Part shown: positions 8,292 to 18,146 of the stretch, in pieces
Numbering within the stretch: position 1 is the first letter of the stretch
How the letters are laid out: the number at the start of each line of letters is the position of its first letter
Assembly: GCF_000615905.1 (NCBI RefSeq)
Contig: NZ_BAMN01000015.1
Coordinates: 1 to 51,596 of the forward strand
DNA length: 51,596 bases
Source: Companilactobacillus nodensis DSM 19682 = JCM 14932 = NBRC 107160
Lineage (GTDB): Bacteria; Bacillota; Bacilli; Lactobacillales; Lactobacillaceae
Direction of reading: 5' to 3'
Translations under genes and position numbers: made by a program
Notes under the pieces: generated by a model
Database searches by the model: none
Seen by the model: the letters and a program-made list of their open reading frames with translations, nothing else
What the model was told of the DNA's origin: nothing

Positions 8292-9905
8292 ATGACTAAG
8301 TATATTTTTATTACAGGTGGAGTTGTTTCATCTCTTGGTAAGGGTATTGTTGCGGCATCCCTTGGTAGATTACTAAAGAACCGTGGGCTAAAGGTAACAA
8401 TGCAAAAGTTCGACCCTTATATTAATGTGGATCCAGGAACTATGAGTCCATATCAACACGGTGAGGTTTACGTTACCAACGATGGTACAGAAACTGACCT
8501 TGACTTAGGACACTATGAAAGATTTATTGATAACGATTTGAACAAGTATTCAAACGTTACGACAGGTAAGATTTACTCAGAAGTAATTCGTCGCGAACGT
8601 CGTGGTGATTACAACGGAGCAACAGTACAAGTTATTCCACATATTACAGATATGATTAAGCAAAAAATAATGCGCGCTGCTACAACAACTGATTCTGATG
8701 TTATTATCACAGAAGTCGGTGGTACAGTTGGTGATATCGAATCACTTCCATATCTAGAAGCACTTCGTCAAATGAAGTCTGAAGTTGGTTCAGAAAATGT
8801 TGTCTACATCCATACTTCACTAGTACCTTACTTGAAGGCTGCTGGCGAAATGAAGACAAAGCCAACACAACACAGTGTTAAGGAATTGCGTGGAATTGGT
8901 ATTCAACCAAACATCTTGGTTGTTCGTACCGAAAAACCTATGCCACAAAACATGAAAGATAAGATTGCTTCATTCTGTGACGTTGATTCAGAGGCTGTTA
9001 TCGAATCACGTGATGCAAGTTCACTATATGATATTCCATTGAACCTACAAGCACAAAACTTCGATGATATCGTATGTCGTTACTTACATCTTGATACTCC
9101 AGAAGCTGACATGACAGACTGGAACAAATTGGTTGATCGTGTTCACAACTTGAAGCACACAACAAAGATCACACTTGTTGGTAAGTATACTAAGTTACAA
9201 GATGCTTATATTTCTGTTACAGAAGCACTTCACTCAGCCGGTTATGCTTATAATACAGATATCGAATTGAAGAAGATCTCTGCTGATCTTATTACTGAAG
9301 ATAATGTTGAAGAGATGCTGGGCGATGCTGATGGTATCCTAGTTCCCGGTGGTTTCGGTAGCCGTGGACTTGAAGGCATGATCACAACTATTAAGTATGC
9401 TCGTGAAAATGACGTTCCTTACTTTGGTATTTGTCTTGGTATGCAAATGGCAAGTATCGAGTTTGCTAGAAACGTTGTTGGAATCAAAGATGCCACAACT
9501 GGTGAAGTTGATCCCGATGCAGAAAATAAAGTTATTGATATTATGGCAGATAAGAAGGATGTTGAGGACCGTGGTGGTACACTACGTTTGGGTGCATATC
9601 CATGCAAGTTGAAACCAGGTTCAAAGACAGCTGCTGCTTATGATGATCAATCAGTTATTCAAGAAAGACACAGACACAGATATGAATTTAACAATGCATA
9701 TCGTAAACAATTCGAAGATTTAGGATTAGTATTCTCAGGTGTTTCTCCCGATAACCATTTGGTTGAAATTATTGAAGTTCCAAGCAATAAGTTCCACATT
9801 GCTGTTCAATATCACCCAGAGTTCTTATCAAGACCAACAAAACCAGAAGGTCTATTCAAAGCATTTATTGGTGCAGCTTCAGGGTTAGACGAAGAGAATA
9901 TGTAA
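8292..9905 (+). CDS. pyrG: CTP synthase
   Basis: Makes CTP from UTP using ATP and glutamine. It has 537 residues, the normal length. The synthetase domain begins with [17 protein letters not shown] (P-loop at about 9-18). The glutamine amidotransferase domain carries the nucleophile Cys381 in FGICLGMQ and the partners His508 and Glu510 in QYHPEF. I chose the ATG at 8292 because GGAGG at 8281-8285 is 6 bases upstream; an upstream ATG at 8277 overlaps that ribosome site. Expression is probably governed by the attenuator just upstream. Confidence 0.97.
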   Translation: MTKYIFITGGVVSSLGKGIVAASLGRLLKNRGLKVTMQKFDPYINVDPGTMSPYQHGEVYVTNDGTETDLDLGHYERFIDNDLNKYSNVTTGKIYSEVIRRERRGDYNGATVQVIPHITDMIKQKIMRAATTTDSDVIITEVGGTVGDIESLPYLEALRQMKSEVGSENVVYIHTSLVPYLKAAGEMKTKPTQHSVKELRGIGIQPNILVVRTEKPMPQNMKDKIASFCDVDSEAVIESRDASSLYDIPLNLQAQNFDDIVCRYLHLDTPEADMTDWNKLVDRVHNLKHTTKITLVGKYTKLQDAYISVTEALHSAGYAYNTDIELKKISADLITEDNVEEMLGDADGILVPGGFGSRGLEGMITTIKYARENDVPYFGICLGMQMASIEFARNVVGIKDATTGEVDPDAENKVIDIMADKKDVEDRGGTLRLGAYPCKLKPGSKTAAAYDDQSVIQERHRHRYEFNNAYRKQFEDLGLVFSGVSPDNHLVEIIEVPSNKFHIAVQYHPEFLSRPTKPEGLFKAFIGAASGLDEENM

Positions 9906-9943
9906 TTTCCTGAAGTAGTTAAAAATTAGTTAGGGAAAAGCTT

Positions 9944-11220
9944 ATGCAAAAACTTGTAATCAATGGTGGAAAAAAGTTATCAGGTGAAGTTACGATCGGC
10001 GGCGCTAAGAACAGCACTGTGGCGCTGATTCCTGCTGCTATTTTATCTGATACACCTGTAGTGTTAGATTCAGTTCCACAAATTAGAGATGTAAAGAATT
10101 TACGTTCTATTTTGAAAGATATGAACGTTACTTCAGAGATGAAGGATGATGTATTAAAGATTGATCCGACAAAGATTCAATTTGCCGAACTACCTAGTGG
10201 TAAGGTAAGCAGTTTGCGTGCTTCATATTACTTTATGGGAGCGATGCTGGGCCGTTTTGGCAAGGCAATCGTAGGATTTCCCGGTGGCGATGACATTGGA
10301 CCACGTCCAATTGACCAACATATCAAGGGATTCGAAGCACTAGGTGCGCATGTTGAAAATAAACACGGTCAAATAATTATTACAACTCCAAATGGCGGTC
10401 TAAAGGGTGCAAAAATCTTTTTGGACATGGTTTCAGTTGGAGCTACTATTAATGTTATCTTGGCTGCTGTTAAGGCTAAAGGTACGACCATCATTGAAAA
10501 TGCTGCTAAAGAACCGGAGATCATTGATCTAGCAACATTCCTTAACAATATGGGTGCTGTTATTCGTGGTGTCGGTACGGAGACTATCCGTATCGAGGGA
10601 GTTGATAGTTTGCGTTCAAACAACGCACATACTATTATTCCTGACCGTATCGAAGCAGGAACATATTTGAGCTTGGCCGCTGCTAATGGCGGTGGAATTC
10701 TGGTTAAGAATATCATTAGTGAGCACTTAGATGCCTTCCTAGCTAAGTTAGATGAAATGGGCGTTAATTTGGAGATCGGTGAAGATAGCATCTACGTCAA
10801 GGATTCTCCAGAACTAAAAGCTGTTAATATCAAGACGATGCCATATCCCGCTTTGCCACTGATTTACAGCAACCAATCACACCTTTGTTGATGAAGGCTG
10901 ATGGCGAAGCAATGGTGATTGATACGATTTATCCTAAGCGTATCAAGCACATTGCGGAACTTAATAAGATGGGCGCTAATATTACGAGTGAAAATGATTT
11001 GATTTTTGTTCGTGGTGGTGCTGAACTTAAGGGAGCAACTGTTTCGGCTGAAGAAATTCGTGCAGGAGCTTGCTTGATGATTGCTGGATTGTTGGCAGAA
11101 GGACAGACAACTATCAACAATGCTGAAAATATTCTTCGTGGATATGATCAGGTTGTTTGGAAGTTACACTGTTTAGGTGCTGATGTTAAATTAATCGGTG
11201 AAGACGATTTAGTTGAGTAA
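9944..11220 (+). CDS. murA: UDP-N-acetylglucosamine 1-carboxyvinyltransferase (MurZ-type MurA), apparent frameshift
   Basis: First committed step of peptidoglycan synthesis: transfers enolpyruvate from PEP to UDP-GlcNAc. About 425 residues when repaired. The N-terminus [22 protein letters not shown] and the [17 protein letters not shown] stretch are typical. At residue 116, where most bacteria have the catalytic-loop Cys that fosfomycin alkylates, the sequence reads GGDDIG, so Asp replaces Cys. The frame breaks near 10850: the family needs [13 protein letters not shown], and restoring one G (CCCGC to CCCGGC) gives it. Location near rpoE, pyrG and rpmE matches the second Firmicute paralogue (murAB/murZ) of Bacillus. 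A second murA elsewhere is likely. Confidence 0.93.
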
Positions 11221-11224
11221 AGTA

Positions 11225-11253
11225 TTGACAGATATTTAATTTGTTGGTAGATT
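11225..11253 (+). promoter_or_regulatory. Promoter for the ABC-F leader
   Basis: Perfect -35 TTGACA (11225-11230), 17-base spacer, -10 TAGATT (11248-11253). It starts a leader of about 200 bases before the ABC-F gene. Confidence 0.7.
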
Positions 11254-11261
11254 ATTAAATA

Positions 11262-11459
11262 GTTTATAACAAGAAAGGGAGTGCAGCCGTTGAGAAATTA
11301 AGTTGAAATTTCAAATTATACAAAATAAGTGTGTAATTTGACTTCGACTTAGTGTGTCTCAATAGCTAGCATTCTTTAAAAGATATAATTTTAAAGGACG
11401 CTAATAATTAGTGTCCTTTTTTGTTGGGGTCAAAACACCGTAAACGAGGTGTTTTATTT
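11262..11459 (+). promoter_or_regulatory. Attenuator leader of the ABC-F gene (alternative hairpins, possible tiny leader ORF)
   Basis: Three structures can form. An upstream long hairpin is bounded by TTGAGA (11290-11295) and TCTCAA (11357-11362), with nested pairs such as CAAATTATAC with GTGTAATTTG. An antiterminator pairs 11368-11381 with 11389-11402 (13 of 14 positions, one wobble). A terminator at 11393-11422 uses the same bases as the antiterminator's 3' arm, so the two exclude each other. AAAGGGAG at 11274-11281 is followed by a TTG at 11290 opening a three-codon frame (MRN, stop), a possible stalling peptide. This matches the general design of antibiotic-sensing ABC-F leaders. The RBS region (11434-11459) can also fold (AAAACACC with GGTGTTTTA). 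Confidence 0.65.
11393..11422 (+). terminator. Leader terminator upstream of ABC-F
   Basis: AAAGGAC and CTAAT pair with ATTAG and GTCCTTT around a small loop (one G/T mismatch pair inside), followed by T6. It lies within the ABC-F leader rather than at the end of murA, so it acts as an attenuator, though it may also stop murA readthrough. Confidence 0.75.
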
Positions 11460-12952
11460 ATGGGAACAATACAAATAGAAAATTTAAATTTTAAATATGA
11501 TCAAATGGTGGATAACTTATTTGATTCGTTAAATCTTAGGATCGATGAGAGTTGGAAGTTAGGACTTATCGGCCGCAATGGCGTGGTAAGACGACTTTGA
11601 TGAATATCTTACTGGGTAAGCTCCCTTATTCAGGTCAAATTGTTTCGAATCTTAATTTTTATTATTATCCACAGAATATTACTGATAAGGATCGTCCGGC
11701 TGTGGAAATCGTCAAAGAATTGACCGACTTGGAAGATTATGATCTGTGGAAAATCGAAGTTGAGCTGGACAAACTGCAGGTTAAGACAGATGTTTTGGAG
11801 CAAAATTTCTCGACCTTGAGTCCTGGTGAACAAACCAAAATATTGTTAGCAATTCTGTTCATTGATGATTATGGATTCCAATTGATCGACGAACCGACTA
11901 ATCACTTGGATATTGTCGGACGTAAGATCGTTGCCGACTACTTGAAGAGCAAGAAGGGCTTCATTGTTATTAGTCATGATAAGACCTTTTTGAATCAAGT
12001 TATCGACCATGTTATTTCGATCAACCGTCAAGATATCGATGTATATAAGGGCAACTTTGATACCTGGGAGCGAGAGAAGAATCTGCGGGATCAGTCAGAA
12101 CTTGAGGAAAAGAATCAACTCAAAAAAGATATCAACAGGTTGCATGAAACAGCTGTGAAAAGAGAAAATTGGTCGCGTCAGACTGAAAAGGGTAAATTCA
12201 AGACAGGCCTACAACAGGTGAATCTGGATAAGGGATTCATTAGTCACAAGTCATCCAAAATGATGAAAAAAGCTAAGACGATCGCCAATCGTGTGGATAA
12301 AGAAATCGACACAAAGCAAAGTCTGTTGAAAAATATTGAGATCGAAGATCCCATTAAACTAAATTACGTGGAATTAAAGCATCCGAAACATTTAATTACT
12401 GTGGATAAGTTACAATTGCAGCATGATGAGGTTGTAACTCCAGAAATAAGCTTTAAGCTACCTGTTAATAAAGTTATTGCATTGGTGGGCCAGAATGGTG
12501 TGGGTAAGACAACAGTCTTCAAGCAAATTTTGGGCCTCAAGCAGCCGTTTAAGCAGACTGGAGAGTTGCGTATTGGAAGTAACGTAAAAATCTCTTATCT
12601 GGCTCAAGAAGACGAATTAACCGGTATGATCAGACAGCTAGCTACCCAAAAACACATTGATGCAGAAATGATCTTCTCTAATCTGCGTAAATTGGGATTC
12701 GAACGTGAGTTATTCGAGCAGCCTGTGGAAAACATGAGCCAAGGTCAGAAGCGAAAAGTAGCACTGGCAATTAGTTTGTCCGAAGAAGCAAATGTCTATC
12801 TCTGGGACGAACCACTGAACTTCCTGGACGTTATTACACGTCAACAGATTATTGATGCAATCAAAAAGCAGCATCCAACGATGCTGCTGATAGATCACGA
12901 TCAAGATCTAATAGATGAAGTTTTTGATCAAAAAGTAGTCTTACAAAAATAA
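11460..12952 (+). CDS. ABC-F ribosomal protection protein, Lsa-like, apparent frameshift
   Basis: Soluble tandem-ATPase protein of the ABC-F class; antibiotic-resistance members bind the ribosomal E site and dislodge lincosamides, streptogramin A and pleuromutilins. The repaired length is about 497 residues, matching Lsa(A). The start ATG at 11460 (MGTIQIENLNFKYD) follows GAGGTG at 11446-11451. Walker A of domain 1 is GRNG-x-GKTT at 38-46; the frame breaks inside it at 11582-11583, and one missing C gives the Lsa-type GRNGRGKTT. Signature LSPGEQTK and Walker B QLIDEPTNHLD follow. Domain 2 has GQNGVGKTT, MSQGQKRK and YLWDEPLNFLD. The basic linker between them is at about 200-280. No membrane segments. 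An attenuator leader precedes it. Resistance is inferred, not proven; the gene could be a housekeeping ABC-F. Confidence 0.83.
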
Positions 12953-13051
12953 AATTGTATTGAATAAAGTGGAAGTTCATGTTAATATTTAATACCGTTA
13001 GTAAATTAATCTCTATTTCTGCAAAAGATTTAGGGCAAAGGAGCGCATAGC

Positions 13052-13300
13052 ATGAAACAAGGAATTCATCCAGATTATCACCAAGTTGTATTCATGGACT
13101 CATCAACAGGTAAGAAATTCTTAGCTGGTTCAACAGTTCAATCAAGTGAAACAACTGATTACGAAGGTACAGAATACCCACTAATTCGTGTTGAAATCTC
13201 ATCAGACTCACATCCTTTCTATACTGGTAAGCAAAAGTTTGCTCAAGCAGATGGACGTATCGATCGTTTCAACAAGAAATATGGTTTAGCACAAAAATAA
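13052..13300 (+). CDS. rpmE2: 50S ribosomal protein L31 type B
   Basis: An 82-residue L31 beginning [20 protein letters not shown]. It has no Cys at all, so it is the zinc-independent (type B, C-minus) form, usually favoured when zinc is scarce and the usual form in lactobacilli. Ribosome site AAAGGAG lies upstream of the ATG at 13052. It is a single gene with its own terminator. The 99-base gap before it shows no clear promoter I would defend. Confidence 0.96.
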   Translation: MKQGIHPDYHQVVFMDSSTGKKFLAGSTVQSSETTDYEGTEYPLIRVEISSDSHPFYTGKQKFAQADGRIDRFNKKYGLAQK

Positions 13301-13328
13301 AAAGCCATCCTATATTAGGAGGCTTTTA
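13299..13328. terminator. Bidirectional terminator between rpmE2 and the MFS gene
   Basis: AAAGCC and TCCTA pair with TAGGA and GGCTTT (one unpaired A), with A-tracts on the left and T-tracts on the right. The stem overlaps the last codons of the convergent MFS gene. Confidence 0.8.
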
Positions 13329-14553
13329 TTTTTTTACCTTTTTTTGATTTGAAATGTGTGGATACCCAAGCTAGGTTGACTGCAGCTAAACAGCTGGTAC
13401 TGATGAAGACGGCTGAGTAACTTAAGGTGCTGGAAATGAATGAACCGAGTAGTGGTCCGCAGACATTACCAACAGACTGGAACGACTGGTTGTATCCAAA
13501 GATTCGACCAGTGTATTTGGCGTCAGTATACTTAGCTAGCAAGGTCTGAACTTGTGGTACTAGACAAGCATCGGAGATCCCAACGAAGAATCGCAAGGTT
13601 GCCAGCTGCCAGACATTAGTAACAAAGGCCTGTGGAATATATACCAAGACAGCAAAAATCAAACCACCGATCAAAATCTTACTTGTACCGATCTTATCGC
13701 CTAGAGCACCAAATCGTGGTGCGGCAATAATATTGGCAATACCAGGAACAGCGGCTACGAATCCTGCGACTAAAGTTATTTTGTCAGATCCGTGCATCAA
13801 TTGTTTGACGTACAAACTGATGATGGGGTTGATCGAGTTATTTGAAGTCTGGATGATCATAGTTGTGACGAACATAGCTAAGATCAAATTAGGATTTTTT
13901 AACTTGTGGAAAATTTCTTTGGTGGTTTCTTCTTCACCCTTAGGGATAGGAGTGAAATCTTCCTTGATGAAGATCGTAACTAAGATAAATGCCAAGAACA
14001 ATAATGATCCAGTTAGCATAAATGGAATTCTATATCCGAAGTATTGAGCAATTACACCACCGACTAAAGGACCGAGCAAGGTACCGGAAATAACTCCGGT
14101 ATTCAATGTTCCAAGTGCTTTACCACTTTCGGCACGTGGTGCTGTCGATGCAATCAAAGTATTAGCGTTACTTACGAAACCTGAGAAGACACCTTGCAAA
14201 AGTCTTAAAACGACGATTTGCCAAGCGGCAGTAGCAAAGGCTTGAAGTGAGATGACGATCGCCATACCGAGGGCAGCACGGATAAGCATGAGCTTACGGC
14301 CTCTGCGATCAGCAATTTTACCCCAAATTGGAGATACGATCGCCATAACTAAAAAGGTAGAAGAGAATGCAATACCATTCCAAATGACAAGTTGGTTTTT
14401 TGTGAAATTCCCTAGTTGATTAATGTATAATGGCAAAAAGGGTGTTATCATACTAAAGCCAATACCTGTCATGAAAGTACTGAACCAGAGAACGGTTAGA
14501 TTACGTCTCCAATAACTATTCTCTCCAGGTACTTTTGGTGAGTTAGATGTCAT
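13315..14553 (-). CDS. MFS multidrug efflux transporter (PmrA-like)
   Basis: A 412-residue, 12-segment major facilitator. The antiporter motif A appears as GKIADRRGRK near residue 79-88 after TM2, and motif C (LNTGVISGTLLGPLVGG) in TM5 marks it as a drug:proton antiporter-type exporter. The C-terminal tail is basic (KSKKGKKIKAS). Start ATG at 14553; ribosome site AGAAAGGAAT upstream. It is a single gene converging on rpmE2 and sharing its terminator. The exported compound is unknown; fluoroquinolone-type pumps such as PmrA/LmrP-like proteins are the nearest idea. Confidence 0.82.
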   Translation of the reverse strand: MTSNSPKVPGENSYWRRNLTVLWFSTFMTGIGFSMITPFLPLYINQLGNFTKNQLVIWNGIAFSSTFLVMAIVSPIWGKIADRRGRKLMLIRAALGMAIVISLQAFATAAWQIVVLRLLQGVFSGFVSNANTLIASTAPRAESGKALGTLNTGVISGTLLGPLVGGVIAQYFGYRIPFMLTGSLLFLAFILVTIFIKEDFTPIPKGEEETTKEIFHKLKNPNLILAMFVTTMIIQTSNNSINPIISLYVKQLMHGSDKITLVAGFVAAVPGIANIIAAPRFGALGDKIGTSKILIGGLIFAVLVYIPQAFVTNVWQLATLRFFVGISDACLVPQVQTLLAKYTDAKYTGRIFGYNQSFQSVGNVCGPLLGSFISSTLSYSAVFISTSCLAAVNLAWVSTHFKSKKGKKIKAS

Positions 14554-14642
14554 AGTGCATCAATTCCTTTCTAAATAATATACTATACTCTTTTTATTTA
14601 GTGTGGATTAAAATAATTTTTCAGAATTGGGGAAAAATATTC

Positions 14643-16007
14643 ATGAAAATGAAGTTAAAAGAAGTTTATTCTGCTTTAAAAATCAACGTTGATTCTGTAC
14701 CTGACGTAGATATTACTGGGGTTTGTTTTGACAGTCGCAAAGCTAAGGAGGGGGATCTATTCTTCCCGCTTAAAGGTGAACGTGACGGTCATGAGTTTAT
14801 CGGCAGTGCAATTTCTAATGGAGTCAGTGCAACTGTTTGGCAGAGTGATCACGAAATCCCTAATCAAGAGATTCCTTATATAGTGGTTAAGAATGTCTCC
14901 GCTGCATTTGAAACACTAGCTAAGTATTACTTGGCAAAGGTCAATCCTAAGGTCGTAGCCGTTACTGGAAGCAATGGTAAGACAACTACTAAGGATATGA
15001 TCGCAGCAATTTTGGCAACCAACAATAACGTTGCTAAGACACCAATGAACTTCAACAACGAGATCGGTGTGCCATTTACTATTTTGAATATGCCAATCAA
15101 TACCGAAGTATTAGTGGTAGAAATGGGGATGGATCGTCCTGGTCAGATCGATCATTTGAGTAGTCTCGCTAATCCAGATATTTCAGTTATCACAATGATC
15201 GGTGAAGCACATATCGAGTTTTTTGGCACACGCGATAAGATCGCTGATGCTAAGATGGAGATAGTCGATCATTTACAAGAGGATGGCAAGTTTGTTTTTG
15301 ACGGTGATGAACCACTATTAACTGAGCGTGCTCAAAAAGTTGAACAAAAAAAATTAACTTTTGGAAAAAAAGATGTGAATACGCTTTACGCTACGTCAAT
15401 AAAGGCTGGCAAGTCCACAATTTCGTTCAAAACTAACCTTTGGCCGGACTTAGAGTTTGATATTCCGATGATGGGCGAATATAATGTTAAGAATGCCTTG
15501 GCTGCAATTTTAGTTGGTCAAGCCCTTCATGTTAAGCCAGAGGCTATGGCAAAAGCTTTGGCTGACCTATATGTTACCGAGAATAGAACAGAATGGTTAA
15601 AAGCAAAAAATGGCGCAGACATTTTAAGTGATGTATATAACTCAAACCCGACTGCTGCAATAGAAGTTCTAGAAAGTCTCAAAAAGATTTCAACCCCTGG
15701 ACGTAAGATCGTCGTTCTAGGAGACATGCTGGAACTCGGTAGTGCATCAAAGCATTTGCACGAATCACTTGCGGACCACATCAATACAAGGGACTTTGCA
15801 AAAGTTTATCTTGTAGGGGATGAAATGAAGGCTCTGAAAACTAAGTTAGATCAAAAATATGCTGATAATGATTTGATTTGGTATAACAAGGATCAATTAA
15901 CGGAATTAACAAATGATTTAGAAAAAGAAGTAAACTCAAGTGACACTGTCTTATTAAAGGCTAGTCATGGCATTCATTTGGAGAACGTATTAAGTAAATT
16001 AGTATAA
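14643..16007 (+). CDS. murF: UDP-N-acetylmuramoyl-tripeptide--D-alanyl-D-alanine (or D-Ala-D-Lac) ligase
   Basis: The last cytoplasmic Mur ligase: adds the terminal dipeptide or depsipeptide to UDP-MurNAc-tripeptide. It has 454 residues from the ATG at 14643, chosen because TGGGGAAA lies about 9 bases upstream; an earlier start would put charged residues before the normal MKLKEVYSAL opening. The ATP-binding GSNGKTTTKD is at about 109-118. The substrate motif MNFNNEIGVP and the C-terminal SDVYNSNPTA segment are typical. It is followed by cshA, the same order seen in many lactobacilli. Confidence 0.95.
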   Translation: MKMKLKEVYSALKINVDSVPDVDITGVCFDSRKAKEGDLFFPLKGERDGHEFIGSAISNGVSATVWQSDHEIPNQEIPYIVVKNVSAAFETLAKYYLAKVNPKVVAVTGSNGKTTTKDMIAAILATNNNVAKTPMNFNNEIGVPFTILNMPINTEVLVVEMGMDRPGQIDHLSSLANPDISVITMIGEAHIEFFGTRDKIADAKMEIVDHLQEDGKFVFDGDEPLLTERAQKVEQKKLTFGKKDVNTLYATSIKAGKSTISFKTNLWPDLEFDIPMMGEYNVKNALAAILVGQALHVKPEAMAKALADLYVTENRTEWLKAKNGADILSDVYNSNPTAAIEVLESLKKISTPGRKIVVLGDMLELGSASKHLHESLADHINTRDFAKVYLVGDEMKALKTKLDQKYADNDLIWYNKDQLTELTNDLEKEVNSSDTVLLKASHGIHLENVLSKLV

Positions 16008-16088
16008 GAGTGTGTTATTTGAGAATGATTGAATAACGTGTTATAGTTGCCAATTGTGATTTTAACGCGTAACAACTGGAGGATTTTT

Positions 16089-17639
16089 GTGAAATTTAGT
16101 GAATTAAATTTAGATTCAAGATTACTACAAGCTGTAAATGAGGCCGGTTTCGAAGAAACTACCCCCATTCAAGCAGAAACTATTCCAATGGTATTAGCCG
16201 GAGACGACGTCATTGGACAAGCCCAAACAGGTACAGGTAAGACCGCAGCTTTTGGTCTACCTATTCTAGATGCCATCGATATGTCATCTACAGATATTCA
16301 AGCGCTAATCATCTCACCTACTAGAGAATTAGCTATCCAAACTCAAGAAGAGTTATACAGATTAGGCCGCGACAAAAAAGTCAGAGTTCAATCAGTTTAT
16401 GGTGGTTCTGACATTAGAAGACAAATTCGTGCCTTAAAGAACCATCCTAATATTGTTGTTGGTACTCCAGGTCGTATGCTCGATCATATCAACAGACACA
16501 CTCTTAAATTAGGTAACGTCAAAACAGTTGTTTTGGACGAAGCCGACGAAATGCTAGATATGGGATTCGTTGAAGACATTGAAAGCATCCTTTCAAATGT
16601 TCCTAACGTACACCAAACTCTATTGTTCTCAGCAACAATGCCTAAGCCTATCATGCGTATTGCTGATAAGTTCATGACAGATCCTAAGATCGTTAAGATC
16701 AAGTCAAAAGAATTAACTGCTGACAAGATCGATCAATACTACGTTAAGGCTCGCGACTTCGAGAAGTTCGACTTAATGACAAGAATCTTTGATGTTCAAG
16801 GACCAGAACTAGCCTTGATCTTCGGTAGAACAAAGCGTCGTGTTGATGAATTAACACGTGGTTTGCAAGCTCGTGGATACAATGCTGAAGGACTTCACGG
16901 TGACTTGTCACAAGACAAACGTACTAGTGTCCTTCGTAAGTTCAAAGCTGGTAAGCTAGAATTCCTTGTTGCAACTGATGTTGCTGCTCGTGGACTAGAT
17001 ATCTCAGGTGTATCACACGTTTATAACTATGATATTCCTCAAGACCCTGACAGTTATGTTCACCGTATTGGCCGTACAGGTCGTGCCGGACATTCTGGTG
17101 TGTCTGTAACATTCGTTACACCTAACGAAATGGGTTACTTACGTACAATTGAGAACCTAACAAAGAAACGTATGAAACCACTTGCTCCACCTACTGACAA
17201 TGAAGTTCTTAAAGGACAATTGGAAGCAGTTAAGGAAGAAGTTAAGAATACTATTGCTGTTGACAAGAACTTGGATCGTTTCGACGATGCAGTTAAAGAA
17301 TTGTTAGAAGAGTATTCACCAGAAGACCTAGTTAAGGTTTACTTGAGCACAACTATCAAGGACGCACAAAGTGTTCCTGTTAAGATTGCTCCAGAAAGAC
17401 CACTTCCTTCACGTAAAAATAGCCATAGCCGTTCAGGCCATGGTCGTCGTGGACGCTTTGGCGGCGGTCGTGATCGCAACCGTAATGGTGGCGGACATCA
17501 TTCAAGAAGACATGATGATCGTGGTGGAAACAACCACGGTGGTAAGTCAGGCGAAAGACGTCACGACAGTCACAATAACAATTCTTCCAAATCAAAAGGT
17601 CAATCAAAGAAGAACTTCAAGATCAGAACAAATCTTTAA
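16089..17639 (+). CDS. cshA: DEAD-box ATP-dependent RNA helicase CshA
   Basis: RNA helicase associated with the RNA degradosome, ribosome assembly and cold growth in Firmicutes. It has 516 residues. The start is a GTG at 16089, set by GGAGG at 16078-16082. Core motifs: Q-motif TPIQAETIP, motif I AQTGTGKT (45-52), motif II DEAD (150-153), SAT, and [10 protein letters not shown]. After about residue 430 comes a basic tail very rich in Arg, Gly, His and Asn (repeated [20 protein letters not shown] runs), the RNA-binding extension typical of CshA. The 81-base gap after murF holds short inverted repeats (GTTATT...AATAAC) that may be a cold-responsive leader; no clear promoter was settled. Confidence 0.95.
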   Translation: MKFSELNLDSRLLQAVNEAGFEETTPIQAETIPMVLAGDDVIGQAQTGTGKTAAFGLPILDAIDMSSTDIQALIISPTRELAIQTQEELYRLGRDKKVRVQSVYGGSDIRRQIRALKNHPNIVVGTPGRMLDHINRHTLKLGNVKTVVLDEADEMLDMGFVEDIESILSNVPNVHQTLLFSATMPKPIMRIADKFMTDPKIVKIKSKELTADKIDQYYVKARDFEKFDLMTRIFDVQGPELALIFGRTKRRVDELTRGLQARGYNAEGLHGDLSQDKRTSVLRKFKAGKLEFLVATDVAARGLDISGVSHVYNYDIPQDPDSYVHRIGRTGRAGHSGVSVTFVTPNEMGYLRTIENLTKKRMKPLAPPTDNEVLKGQLEAVKEEVKNTIAVDKNLDRFDDAVKELLEEYSPEDLVKVYLSTTIKDAQSVPVKIAPERPLPSRKNSHSRSGHGRRGRFGGGRDRNRNGGGHHSRRHDDRGGNNHGGKSGERRHDSHNNNSSKSKGQSKKNFKIRTNL

Positions 17640-17653
17640 TCTGACGTAAATAT

Positions 17654-17681
17654 TTGGAATATAAAACATTTGTTTTATAAT
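17654..17681 (+). promoter_or_regulatory. Promoter for acpS-alr
   Basis: TTGGAA (17654-17659), 16-base spacer, TATAAT (17676-17681). It would start transcription at about 17688, just ahead of the hairpin at 17692, so the hairpin would sit at the 5' end of the new transcript as well as ending cshA messages. Confidence 0.6.
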
Positions 17682-17691
17682 ATAAGTAATT

Positions 17692-17728
17692 AAGACAAGG
17701 TAATTAATTTTGCTTTGTCTTTTTTTTC
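17692..17728 (+). terminator. Terminator after cshA
   Basis: AAGACAA pairs with TTGTCTT across a long A/T-rich loop and is followed by T8. The stem is short; strength is uncertain. Confidence 0.65.
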
Positions 17729-17750
17729 AAAAAAATTATGGAGAGATATT

Positions 17751-18118
17751 ATGATAAAAGGACTAGGAGTAGACATTGCGGAAATCGATCGGGTTCGTAA
17801 GATCTATGGTCGACATCCTAGATTTGCGGATAAAGTTTTGACAAGTGAGGAAATGGCGGTATTCTTAACTAAGAAGACTGAAAAAGCTCAAATGACTTAT
17901 TTGACAGGTAGGTTTTCGGCTAAAGAATCATTCACCAAAGCATGGGAACCGGATTAGGTAAGATTGGGTTTCATGATCTCAGTGTATTGAATTATGAATC
18001 TGGTCAACCATATATTAAAACGGATATTTTTGAGGGAAACATTCAAATTTCTATTTCAGATACGGATGAACTAGTAATAACGGAAGTTATTATTGAGGAT
18101 GTGGATAAGTCTGAATAG
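17751..18118 (+). CDS. acpS: Holo-[acyl-carrier-protein] synthase, apparent frameshift
   Basis: Attaches 4'-phosphopantetheine from CoA to acyl carrier protein, an essential step for fatty acid synthesis. About 122 residues when repaired, normal for the family. The N-terminus MIKGLGVDIAEIDRV holds the metal-binding Asp, and GRFSAKESFTKA holds the catalytic Glu-Ser region. The frame breaks at about 17940: the sequence reads GCATGGG where GCAATGGG restores KAMGTGLGKIGF. Start ATG at 17751 after GGAGAG. It sits just upstream of alr, the usual Firmicute order. The frameshift is almost certainly an error because the function is indispensable. Confidence 0.92.
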
Positions 18119-18146
18119 TTATTTGTAACTTTTTAGGAGGTATCAC

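Noticed and set aside
9397-9612. Overlapping frame inside pyrG
   Set aside because: It lies entirely within the conserved glutaminase domain of pyrG in another frame; shadow frame only.
10885-11220. MurA as a truncated gene followed by a separate small gene
   Set aside because: The two parts join exactly as one MurA if one G is restored near 10850, and the second part has no start signals of its own.
11262-11459. T-box or other metabolite riboswitch before the ABC-F gene
   Set aside because: There is no T-box sequence (AGGGTGGNACCGCG type) or recognised aptamer core; alternative hairpins with a tiny ORF fit attenuation better.
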